A DNA stretch of 64,000 nt. Source: an uncultured Oscillospiraceae bacterium (lineage in GTDB: Bacteria; Bacillota; Clostridia; Oscillospirales; Oscillospiraceae). Below the pieces are notes generated by a model. The model was given only the letters and a program-made list of their open reading frames with translations, did not search any database and had not been told where the DNA came from. Positions 27,891 through 36,131 of the stretch are shown piece by piece. Within the stretch, counting starts at the first letter, position 1; every line of letters starts with the position of its first letter. The stretch covers positions 62,001 through 126,000 of the forward strand of contig CANQXK010000003.1 of the NCBI GenBank assembly GCA_947627715.1, read 5' to 3'. The position numbers and the translations under genes were made by a program.

Positions 27891-29272
27891 CTGAGCGCCT
27901 TCAGCAGCGGCACCAGCTCCTCAAAGCCCATGGAATGGCTCGCCTTCACCAGCACCACGTCGCCCTTCTCGATGCATTCGCGCAGATCCGGCTCAAAATC
28001 CCCGCGCTTTAAGTAATACCGGGCCTTCTTCCCTCCGGCGGCCAGGTAGGCGTCATAGATGTTCTTGGCGTCCTCGCCGCAGCACACGAGGGAGTCGATG
28101 CCGCACTCGGCGGCCAGCTTGCCCATGAGCCGGTGGAGGTGCGCCGAATCCGCGCCCAGCTCCTTCATGTCCCCCAGAATGGCGACGCGCTTGCCGTGGT
28201 CGCCGCTGAGGGCGCGGATGGAGCTTAAGGAGCGTATGGCCGCCGCCATGGAGTTGGGGTTGGCGTTGTAGCAGTCGTCGATGAGGGTGATAAAGCCCGT
28301 GTCGGTGACGCTGGCCCGGCCGCCCACGGGGCGGTAATCCGCGATGCCCCGCAGGATCTCCTCGCCGCTGTCGCCCAGGATCCGGCCCACCGCCGCCGCG
28401 GCAAGAGCGCCGTAGACGATGTGGCTCCCAAAGGCGGGGATCAGGGCAAAGACGCGCTCGTCGTCAAAGCAGATGTCGCAGCTCACCCCGTCAAAGCCCA
28501 GATTCTCCACATTTTCGGCCCGCACATCGTTCCAGGGACCCGCCCCGTAGAGGATGCGCCGCGTGCCCGTGTCCAGGTTGCGCAAAAGCTCGTCATCGCC
28601 GTTGAGAATGGCCACGGAGTCCGGCTCCATGAACTCAAAGACCTCGCTTTTCGCCTTCAGAACGCCCTGCAAATCGCCCAGCTTCTCCAGATGGCAGTAG
28701 CCGATGGAGGTCAACACGCAGATATCGGGCCGCACGATGCGGGCCAGAAGGCGCATCTCCCCGAAGTCGGAGATGCCCATCTCCACCACCGCCGCCTCAT
28801 GCTCCTCCCGGAGAGAGAGGATGGTCAGGGGCACGCCCAGCTCGTTATTCAGGTTCTCCGGCGTTTTCAGCGTCAAAAATCTCCGGGACAGGACCCGCGC
28901 CGTCAGCTCCTTGGCCGTGGTCTTGCCCACGCTGCCCACAATGCCCACGATGGGGATGCGGAAAAGCGTCCTGTAATACGCCGCCAGGTCCCGCAGCGCC
29001 TTCCTGGTGGAGGTCACGCGGATATAGGGCACGGTGGTCAGCTCCTCCTCCGCAAGGCACAAAAGCGCCCCGCGCTCCTCCACCGCCCGGAGGGCAAAGC
29101 TGTGGCCGTCCACCCGCGCCCCGCGGATGCACACGAAAAGGCCGCCAGGCTCCACCTCCCGGCTGTCAATGGAGACGGAGGTGATCCGATCGTTTCTCAG
29201 ACTGCGCGGACCGATGTACTTTCCGCCCACCACCTCGGCGATCTTGTCTACGGTAAGGGATTTCATCTTCAT
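27887..29272 (-). CDS. murF: UDP-N-acetylmuramoyl-tripeptide--D-alanyl-D-alanine ligase MurF
   Basis: 461 residues, normal length. An N-terminal substrate-binding domain (VSIDSREVEPGGLFVCIRGARVDGHSF), ATP loop GSVGKTTAKELTARVL (about 113-128), ENLNNELGVPLTI, the central domain and a C-terminal domain with DDCYNANPNSMAAAIRSL. It adds D-Ala-D-Ala to the peptidoglycan precursor in the cytoplasm. The D-Ala-D-Ala ligase that makes its substrate is two genes upstream on the same strand. Confidence 0.95.
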   Translation of the reverse strand: MKMKSLTVDKIAEVVGGKYIGPRSLRNDRITSVSIDSREVEPGGLFVCIRGARVDGHSFALRAVEERGALLCLAEEELTTVPYIRVTSTRKALRDLAAYYRTLFRIPIVGIVGSVGKTTAKELTARVLSRRFLTLKTPENLNNELGVPLTILSLREEHEAAVVEMGISDFGEMRLLARIVRPDICVLTSIGYCHLEKLGDLQGVLKAKSEVFEFMEPDSVAILNGDDELLRNLDTGTRRILYGAGPWNDVRAENVENLGFDGVSCDICFDDERVFALIPAFGSHIVYGALAAAAVGRILGDSGEEILRGIADYRPVGGRASVTDTGFITLIDDCYNANPNSMAAAIRSLSSIRALSGDHGKRVAILGDMKELGADSAHLHRLMGKLAAECGIDSLVCCGEDAKNIYDAYLAAGGKKARYYLKRGDFEPDLRECIEKGDVVLVKASHSMGFEELVPLLKALR

Positions 29273-29307
29273 GACGTGCGCCTCCTATATTGAATATACG
29301 TATATCC

Positions 29308-30222
29308 TCAGTTCTCAGGCCCGTCCGCGGGTCTCCCCAGCGCCCTTGCGAGGCGCAGGGCCTTCCCGTAATATTTCTCGTAGTCCTCCCGCTTCTCCCC
29401 GCCGGAGTTGACGCAGTAGGTCCACTCGGAGTATTCCTTGAAGAGGAATAGCTCCATGATCCTGCGGTATTCCTCCCGGGAGACGCCCTTTTTGGAGATG
29501 AGACGGCGGTAATAGTACTCCAAGGCAAATTCCCGGTCGTGATCGCTCATCACGAAAAGGGGGCCTTCCCCCGCCGCCTTCCCGTCCTCCGGGTCCTCCC
29601 CGAAGGCCAGGAGCCGCGCCAGAGCGCAGGGCCAGGGCAGGATGCCGCCGTACTCCCAGTCGAGGATGACGGCCCGGTTCCCGCTCACGATCACGTTGAA
29701 GGGGAGCATATCGTCGTTGCACAGCGTCCGGGGCAGGGCGCGAAACGCCTCCAGATACGCCCGGTAGGCGTCCGCAAGCGCCCCCATATAGGGCAGGCGC
29801 TTTTCCCGGTGGGCAAGGCAGGTGGTAAAGTCGTACCCCACGCGGGCGCGCTCCGGGTCCGTGTCGTTCCACCACCGCTCCTGTATGCCGATGAGGGCGT
29901 CCAGCGCCGGGACCAGCTTCTCCCTGGTGCAGTGGGAGAGCGTCTCCCCCTCCACGTACTCCATGAGCAGATAGGGCTGTCCCTCAAACTCCGCAAAGCC
30001 GGCGATCTCCGGCACGGGGCCGCCGCCCCTGCCGAAAAAGGTCTCATAGACCGCCCGCTCCTCCGGCGAGGTCCGCTTCAGCACCGCCGCCCGGTCCGGC
30101 CAGGTGAGCCGCCACACGTCATAAGGCTTCCCGTCCTCCTCCGAGCGGAAGGGCCGGGAGTCCTCCGGCGCCGTCTCTATTCCAAACACGCGGAGTACCC
30201 GCTCCGCAAGCTCACTTCTCAT
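29308..30222 (-). CDS. Aminoglycoside phosphotransferase/choline-kinase-fold protein
   Basis: 304 residues. The kinase-like fold is seen from LLMEYVEGETLS (hinge), LCNDDMLPFNVIVSGNRAVILDWEYGG (catalytic loop D and N, metal-binding D; the usual H of HxDxxxxN is N here), and a C-terminal helical part. Substrates of this superfamily include choline, ethanolamine, sugars and antibiotics. Nothing here points to antibiotic resistance; a housekeeping small-molecule kinase is more likely. It sits between murF and the ddl gene on the same strand. Confidence 0.75.
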   Translation of the reverse strand: MRSELAERVLRVFGIETAPEDSRPFRSEEDGKPYDVWRLTWPDRAAVLKRTSPEERAVYETFFGRGGGPVPEIAGFAEFEGQPYLLMEYVEGETLSHCTREKLVPALDALIGIQERWWNDTDPERARVGYDFTTCLAHREKRLPYMGALADAYRAYLEAFRALPRTLCNDDMLPFNVIVSGNRAVILDWEYGGILPWPCALARLLAFGEDPEDGKAAGEGPLFVMSDHDREFALEYYYRRLISKKGVSREEYRRIMELFLFKEYSEWTYCVNSGGEKREDYEKYYGKALRLARALGRPADGPEN

Positions 30223-30252
30223 GTCGCCCCTCCCGGCCCCGGCTGTAGGCCG

Positions 30253-31290
30253 TCAGGAAAATCTCCGCAGGGATTCCTCAATGATCTTTTCGCACAGCTC
30301 GTTATACCCGATACCGGCCACGCGGGCCTCCTTGGGCAGGAGACTGGCCGGCGTCATGCCGGGGAGGGTGTTGGCCTCCAGGCACCAAACCCGGTCCTCC
30401 GCGTCCACGATGAAGTCCATCCGGGCGTAGACCTCCAGCCCCAGGGCCTCCCACACCTTCAGCGCCGCCTCCCGCAGAGCCTCGTCCCAGCCCGCAGGCA
30501 GGCCGGGGATGGGGCAGATCTCGTCGGTGGCCCCGTCCTGATACTTGTTTTCATAGTCGAAAAAGCCGGACTTGGGCTTGATTTCAATGGGCGGCAGGGC
30601 CTCTCCGGCCAGAACGCCCACGTCGATCTCCCGCCCCTTTATGTACCGCTCCACCAAAAGCTCGTCAGAATACGCAAAGCCCAGCGCCAGAGCGTCGGCG
30701 TACTCCTGCTCGCTGTGGGCGATGGAGGTGCCCACGGAGGAGCCGCCGGAGCGGGGCTTCACCACGCAGGGGAGGAACGGCGCGGGGGCGTGGGCGTTGG
30801 CGCGGGTGACGTTGACGCCCTCCGCCACGCGGACCCCTGCGGCGGCCATCAGCCGCTTGGCCGTCTCCTTGTCCATGGCCAGGGCGGAGGCCAGATGCCC
30901 GGAGCCGGTATAGGGGATGCCGGCGATGTCGAACATCGCCTGGAGCCGCCCGTCCTCTCCGTCCGCGCCGTGGAGGCCCAGGAACACAAGGTCCGCAGCC
31001 CGGCACACCTCGATGAGGTTGTCGCCCACGCGGGCGTCGTTTTTCTGCGCCCTGGAGGCCTTCACCGCCTCAAGATCGGGCACGTCGGCGGCGATCTCCG
31101 CCGCGCTCCCGTCCACAGGCTTTTCAAAGATCTCGCGGGGGTCCGTATACGTCCCCGTGTACCCGAAAAACGAGTCGATAAGCACCGCCCGGTGCCCGTT
31201 TTCCCTGAGGGCGCGGGCGATCATCGCCCCGCTCTTCAGGGACACGTCCCTCTCCGTGGAGAGACCCCCGCAAAGAACCACAATATCCAT
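30253..31290 (-). CDS. ddl: D-alanine--D-alanine ligase
   Basis: 345 residues, ATP-grasp. An N-terminal VVLCGGLSTERDVSLKSGAMIARAL (glycine-rich loop), LGLHGADGEDGRLQAMFDIAGIPYTGSGHLASALAMDKETAKRLMAAAGV, the omega-loop region VKPRSGGSSVGTSIAHSE, and C-terminal DFIVDAEDRVWCLEANTLPGMTPASLLPKEARVAGIGY. It makes the D-Ala-D-Ala dipeptide used by MurF. A Van-type ligase is less likely given the adjacent murF. Confidence 0.93.
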   Translation of the reverse strand: MDIVVLCGGLSTERDVSLKSGAMIARALRENGHRAVLIDSFFGYTGTYTDPREIFEKPVDGSAAEIAADVPDLEAVKASRAQKNDARVGDNLIEVCRAADLVFLGLHGADGEDGRLQAMFDIAGIPYTGSGHLASALAMDKETAKRLMAAAGVRVAEGVNVTRANAHAPAPFLPCVVKPRSGGSSVGTSIAHSEQEYADALALGFAYSDELLVERYIKGREIDVGVLAGEALPPIEIKPKSGFFDYENKYQDGATDEICPIPGLPAGWDEALREAALKVWEALGLEVYARMDFIVDAEDRVWCLEANTLPGMTPASLLPKEARVAGIGYNELCEKIIEESLRRFS

Positions 31291-31382
31291 AAAAACCGCC
31301 TCCGCTGAAGCTTCGCTTGGGCAATAGCGCCCTTGAGACCATTATACACCCTGGCGCGGGAGGTTACAACAGGAAATTCGCC

Positions 31383-33368
31383 TCATTCCCGATACGCCCC
31401 GTCCCACACGGCCGTGCGGGCGAGGTAACATTCGCGCCCGTAGAGCAGCGCCGCCGGTACGCGCCAGGGCGTCCCGTCGTCAAACTTGTCGGCGGCAAGC
31501 GCGCCATCGGCGTAGAGTTGCGCCACGTCAAACGCGCCCGGCAGGGTCACAAAGCCCTTGTCCGACGCGGCGGAGAGGCGCATCCATTCCACCTTTCGCT
31601 CCCCGGCAAGCCGCAGCTCCTCTTCAAAGGGGGGCGTAAACGGCGCGGAGCAGGGGACCGCCGTGAGGGCGCATTCCGCCTCCCCGGCCCGCCTGACAGC
31701 CCCGTCAAGGACATAGAGGTCCTCCCCGTTGCCCAAAAGCACCTCGTTTCCGGGGCGGCGCAGGAACCGCGCCTCCTCCCAGGAGAGACACAGGAGCGTC
31801 AAATCCCCGATCCGCAGGGCGGACGCCCGCCCCTCCCCCCAGGAGAGCACGTCCCCTCCCGCCAGTTGACAGCGGGGCGGGATGCCCGGTATGGCGGCGA
31901 AGTAGTACGTGCCGCCCTGCCGGCATATGAGCTGCGCTGTGGCCCACTCCAAAAGCGCCTTACCCAGCTTCAGCCTGAAGGGGAAGATGAAGGCGACGTC
32001 GCCCACAACGTCGATGGACGGGAAGCGCACGCCCAGCGGCCTGAGTTCCGCGCCCCTCACGTCCCGGAGCGCCAGATGGCGCTGGTGGTGATTGACAAAC
32101 ACAAAGCCCCCGGCGCCGTCGGTGCGGATGGCGCAGCGCAGCCGCTCCCGGTCCGTCTCCGGCACGAAGTCCTCCGCGCCCACGTGCTCCATGGGGGCCA
32201 GAATGTCCCCAAAGTCCCGGACGAAGAGGTGCAGAAGGTTCAGGAGCCTGTACTGCTCCCGGACCTCCCCGTACTGGGAGAGGGGGGCCTGAAAGTCGTA
32301 GTTGAGCACAGGCACGTCGTTGGGATAGCCCGTGGCCGTGGACTCCTGGAGGGTGGTGAGGCCGAGCTTGTTGGTGCCGCCGTGGTACATATAATACCCG
32401 ATGAGATTGTTCCCGCACCCCAACTTCACAAGGCTCATGGCGTACACGTCCATGGGGCTTATCCGGGGCCGCCTGTGGTGGGTGGGCTGGATGCCGCCGC
32501 CCAGCTCGCAGGTGGCGAAGGGGTAGCGTTCATAGGGCAGCCGCCACCCGTCGGGGTCCGTGTCCCGCAGAATATCCATCCCCACCGCCGAGTCGTTGCG
32601 GTTGGGGTAAAAGGCGTAGTGGGTGGAGAGGGGCAGCTCCTCCGTGCCCCGCGCCCAGGGCGCGTCCGCGTAGCCGCCGAACACGGGCAAAAACCCGGAG
32701 AGCGGGATCTTGGCCCCGTACATACTGTTCCAGCCGGTGACCGTCCACAGCGGCGCGTCAAAGCCGACCGCCAGCGCCGTCTCCTTCAGCGCCGCCAGAT
32801 GCTCCGGCGCGTCCACCAGCTCGTTTTCGATCTGAACGCCGATGATGGGTCCCCCGTCCCTGTAGAAAAGCCCCCGGACCTGTTCGTAGACGCGCTCATA
32901 CCATATCCGCGCCTTTTCCATGTAGCCGGGATCGTTGCTGCGGAGGGGGTAGGGCTTTTTCAGAAGCCAGTCGGGCAGTCCGCCGTTTCGGACCTCCCCG
33001 TGGCACCAGGGGCCGATGCGGATAAAGACCTCCAGCCCCTGCCGGCGGCATTCGGTGACGAACGCCCGCAGATCCCGGTCGCCGGTGAAGTCGAACACCC
33101 CCTCCGTCTCCTCGTGGTAGATCCAGAAGACGTAGGTGGACACGATTGTCACGCCCCCGGCGCGCATCTTGGCAAGCTCCTGCGGCCAGTTCTCCCGGCT
33201 GTCCCTGGAGAAGTGGTACTCCCCCATCACCGGGATGAAGGGCCGCCCGCCCCGCTGAAGGTAGAGGGAGTTCACGTCGATGCGCTCCCCGCGGGGGTTC
33301 TCCCCGCCCAGGCCCAGATGCCCCTGGACGACCGCCGGGGGCGTATAATTTTGAAATGTGATTTTCAT
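31383..33368 (-). CDS. Beta-galactosidase, glycoside hydrolase family 35
   Basis: 661 residues, no signal peptide. The N-terminal TIM barrel has the GH35 acid/base in GGPIIGVQIENEL (about 193-205) and the probable nucleophile Glu in FATCELGGG (about 280-288); PVMGEYHFSR and YVFWIYHEETEGVFDFTG near the N-terminus are also family-typical. The C-terminal 300 residues are beta-rich accessory domains. It releases galactose from oligosaccharides in the cytoplasm. It is downstream of two GH2 genes on the same strand. Confidence 0.88.
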   Translation of the reverse strand: MKITFQNYTPPAVVQGHLGLGGENPRGERIDVNSLYLQRGGRPFIPVMGEYHFSRDSRENWPQELAKMRAGGVTIVSTYVFWIYHEETEGVFDFTGDRDLRAFVTECRRQGLEVFIRIGPWCHGEVRNGGLPDWLLKKPYPLRSNDPGYMEKARIWYERVYEQVRGLFYRDGGPIIGVQIENELVDAPEHLAALKETALAVGFDAPLWTVTGWNSMYGAKIPLSGFLPVFGGYADAPWARGTEELPLSTHYAFYPNRNDSAVGMDILRDTDPDGWRLPYERYPFATCELGGGIQPTHHRRPRISPMDVYAMSLVKLGCGNNLIGYYMYHGGTNKLGLTTLQESTATGYPNDVPVLNYDFQAPLSQYGEVREQYRLLNLLHLFVRDFGDILAPMEHVGAEDFVPETDRERLRCAIRTDGAGGFVFVNHHQRHLALRDVRGAELRPLGVRFPSIDVVGDVAFIFPFRLKLGKALLEWATAQLICRQGGTYYFAAIPGIPPRCQLAGGDVLSWGEGRASALRIGDLTLLCLSWEEARFLRRPGNEVLLGNGEDLYVLDGAVRRAGEAECALTAVPCSAPFTPPFEEELRLAGERKVEWMRLSAASDKGFVTLPGAFDVAQLYADGALAADKFDDGTPWRVPAALLYGRECYLARTAVWDGAYRE

Positions 33369-33475
33369 GGGTCACCGCCTGAAGATTTGTCTTGCCCGCC
33401 CACAGGGCGGAGCGGGTTTTTAAAATAATCGAAATAATCGGATGGGTTTCGCGGCGGCTTGTACGCCGCGCCCCC

Positions 33476-36127
33476 TTACTTTTCGCAAACGCCCTGCAAA
33501 GCGCCGGAGAGAATGGCCCGGACCGTCTCCGGCGGCAGGGACTGGCGCGGGGCGAAGTCCGGCGAGTCCATATAGGCGTAGATCGAGGCCGTCAGCGCCC
33601 TGGCCTCCGGGGCGTCGATGTTGTGAAGCCCGAAGCTGGAGAGAAGCAAACTTCCCCCGCCGCACCGGCACTCCAGCATATACGCAAGGGGCCTGAGATA
33701 GGCGTAGGAGTCCAGAAGCGTCACAAGGCAGTCCGTCCCCTCCGGGACCCGGAGGGCGTAAGCCCCCGCCATGGGCCGCCACTGCCAGTCGGTGTGAGGT
33801 CCCGTGGGGAAGCCCCGGAAGAGCGGATGTCCGCAGTCGATCCGCATCCCCATCGCCCCGGACTGCTGGGGGAAGGTGCCCACCGACCAAAAATCGGTGG
33901 AGAACTGCCCCTTGACGGAGCCGGGCAGCGCCTCCGGCGTGGAATCCGGGGCCAGAAGTACCCGGCCGCCCCGCCGCAGGACCGCCTCCGCCTGCCCGTC
34001 CAGCTCCCGGCACTCGTATATGCGCGCCGGGCGGACAGGCGCGTCCGCCGGGTACACCCATAGGCGGTACGTATTCTCGAACCCGCAGAAGGAGAGCGTC
34101 AGGTCCAGCGCCGCCGGGACCTTGACCTCGCTTAGCGGGATGACCGCCTTGCCAAGGGCGCACAGCGTTCCGGGGGCGGAGACGACGGGGGAGAGCGCGC
34201 CCCGCAGCCCGGTCCCGGCGATCCGCCACTCCGCCGCCCCCGCAAGGGCGCGTTTTCCGTAGTTTGCCATCAGCGCCTGCGCTTCAAGGACCTCCCCGGA
34301 TAAAAAGGCGCGCCGCTTGAGCCGCAGAAGCGGCAGAACGCTTGTAAAAAACGCCCGGAAGCGTTCCGGCCTTGCAAAATCAAAGGGCTTGGGGGAGAGG
34401 TGGGCGTTGAGCATCCCCACCAGCGCGGTCCCCTGGCCGGGGAAGTCCTGAAGTCCCAGAAGGCTGACGCCCCCCAGGCCGGGCGTGGCCAGCGCGGCCT
34501 CGACCTCCGCCCGGTAGCACAGCAGCGCCAGCTCCCCCGTGGCGCTTACGGATTCCCGCCAGCGCGGCAGAAGCCCACGGGCCTTTGCCCTGTCCCGGAC
34601 GAGCCGCAGATTGGCCGGGTCCGTGACGCCGTGATAGTCGCCGATCTCGTCAAGATCCGGCAGGATTTCATACTGGCCCACCTCGAAGGACACCACAGGC
34701 CCGGAGAAATCCCGCCGTATGGCCGCCATGGCCTCCCGGTAGTCCGTGTCCGGCTCGCCCGCGTTGAGCCAGCCGCCCATCCCGGCGTTGGCGGCCCGCA
34801 GGGGGAGGCCGAGATACGACCCGGAGGTGGTGTAATCCGCCCCGTCGCCCACCTTTCGCTGTCCGTAATGGTTGTTGGAGCCGGGGGCGTAGAGGCGGGT
34901 GGGATCGATCCGGCGGGCCAGGTCCATGAGCCTTGCCATGACCCGGTGGCCCTCCTCCCCGGCGTGAAGCTCGTTGCCCAGCGAGAGCATCACAAAGGAG
35001 GGGTGGTTGGCGTACTGGCGCAGGATGGCGCGCAGCTCCGCCGTATAATAGGCCCGGCTGGTCTCGTCCCCAAAGGCGTCCCTGGGGTCCCAGTTGGAAA
35101 GCTCCGGCTGCATCAGCATACCCAGCTCGTCCGCCGCCTCGAAGGCCGCCTCCGGCGGACAGTGGGAGTGAAAGCGCAGATGGTTAACGCCGTAGCTCTG
35201 ATAGGTTTCGATGATCCGCCGCCAACTGGCCGTGTCCACAGGCTCGTAGCCCGTCTCCGGGAAGACGGCGCAGTTGGCCTCGCTCCGCAGGAAGAGCCTT
35301 CGGCCGTTCAGGGCGAATTGCCCGTCCAGGACCGTAAAATCCCGCACGCCGAAGCGGACCGTGACCGTCTCCGCCCCCAGGGAAGCGGAGAGCGTGTAGA
35401 GCCGCCCCTCCCCCTCGTCCCAGCGTTCCACGCCGGGCGTCAGGGGCAAGAGCGCCTCCCCGCGCCGGCTGTCCACAGTCACCGCCGCCAAAACGGCCTC
35501 GCTTTCCAACGTCAGCGGCGCGTCCTCCCCGGAGACCTCCCAGCGCACCAAAAGGGAACCTTTGCGCGGATAGACCCGCAGGGAGGTGAGAAAGCTCCTC
35601 TCCCGGAGGACAAGGCGCACAGCGCCCAGAACGCCGTTCCAGTTGGTCTGCGTCTCGTCGGTGGCGGCGGAGGAGGCCAGAATGGCCGCGCGCGGCCAGC
35701 CGGGGTAGGAGTTGTCGGAGAGAAGCGTCAATTCGTCGTCCCCGGTGAGAAGCCCCGTCACCTCAAAACGCCGGGCCGTGGCCAGGGTGGGGGCCTCCAG
35801 CTCCGGGGCCTTTTCCCCGTTTACAAGAAGCTCCAGCGCCCGCGCCCTCCCGCACTCGAAAAAGACCCGCTTTCCCGCCGGGAGGTCGGTCCGCACCCGC
35901 CGCGTCAGCCGCGCAGGGCCGGTGTAAGTAAACCGCCGCGTCAGCCGCGTGGCGATGACCGCCCCGCCGCGCAGAGCCTCGTTCACCTGCTCGTCCGGGT
36001 GCCAGGGCGCGTCCGCCGCGTCCGAAAAGCCGATACCGGCCTCGTCTAAAGTCCCCGGCAGACGGACCTCCCCCGTCTGCCCCGGGATCTCACAGCGCCA
36101 AAGGCCGGAGAGATCGATGGTGTCCAT
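33476..36127 (-). CDS. Glycoside hydrolase family 2 protein
   Basis: 883 residues from ATG 36127 (AGGTGA at -5; an upstream ATG at 36145 would overlap the previous gene). It has a sugar-binding jelly-roll N-terminus, an immunoglobulin-like middle and a TIM barrel with NHPSFVMLSLGNELHAGEEGHRVM (acid/base Glu) and GPVVSFEVGQYE (probable nucleophile Glu). Its C-terminus differs from classic LacZ. It is likely to act on plant-cell-wall side chains (beta-galactosides, glucuronides or similar); the substrate cannot be read from the sequence. Confidence 0.8.
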   Translation of the reverse strand: MDTIDLSGLWRCEIPGQTGEVRLPGTLDEAGIGFSDAADAPWHPDEQVNEALRGGAVIATRLTRRFTYTGPARLTRRVRTDLPAGKRVFFECGRARALELLVNGEKAPELEAPTLATARRFEVTGLLTGDDELTLLSDNSYPGWPRAAILASSAATDETQTNWNGVLGAVRLVLRERSFLTSLRVYPRKGSLLVRWEVSGEDAPLTLESEAVLAAVTVDSRRGEALLPLTPGVERWDEGEGRLYTLSASLGAETVTVRFGVRDFTVLDGQFALNGRRLFLRSEANCAVFPETGYEPVDTASWRRIIETYQSYGVNHLRFHSHCPPEAAFEAADELGMLMQPELSNWDPRDAFGDETSRAYYTAELRAILRQYANHPSFVMLSLGNELHAGEEGHRVMARLMDLARRIDPTRLYAPGSNNHYGQRKVGDGADYTTSGSYLGLPLRAANAGMGGWLNAGEPDTDYREAMAAIRRDFSGPVVSFEVGQYEILPDLDEIGDYHGVTDPANLRLVRDRAKARGLLPRWRESVSATGELALLCYRAEVEAALATPGLGGVSLLGLQDFPGQGTALVGMLNAHLSPKPFDFARPERFRAFFTSVLPLLRLKRRAFLSGEVLEAQALMANYGKRALAGAAEWRIAGTGLRGALSPVVSAPGTLCALGKAVIPLSEVKVPAALDLTLSFCGFENTYRLWVYPADAPVRPARIYECRELDGQAEAVLRRGGRVLLAPDSTPEALPGSVKGQFSTDFWSVGTFPQQSGAMGMRIDCGHPLFRGFPTGPHTDWQWRPMAGAYALRVPEGTDCLVTLLDSYAYLRPLAYMLECRCGGGSLLLSSFGLHNIDAPEARALTASIYAYMDSPDFAPRQSLPPETVRAILSGALQGVCEK

Positions 36128-36131
36128 ACCG

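Noticed and set aside
28421..29293. Long open frame on the plus strand opposite murF
   Set aside because: It mirrors a clear MurF gene; composition is Arg/His/Pro/Gly-rich, typical of GC-rich antisense frames, and there is no ribosome binding site.
29308..30222. Antibiotic-resistance aminoglycoside phosphotransferase
   Set aside because: Only the general kinase fold is visible, the catalytic His is not conserved, and the gene sits among cell-wall housekeeping genes.
31317..33428. 703-codon open frame opposite the GH35 gene
   Set aside because: The opposite strand encodes an intact GH35 with catalytic motifs; the long frame is a GC-content shadow.
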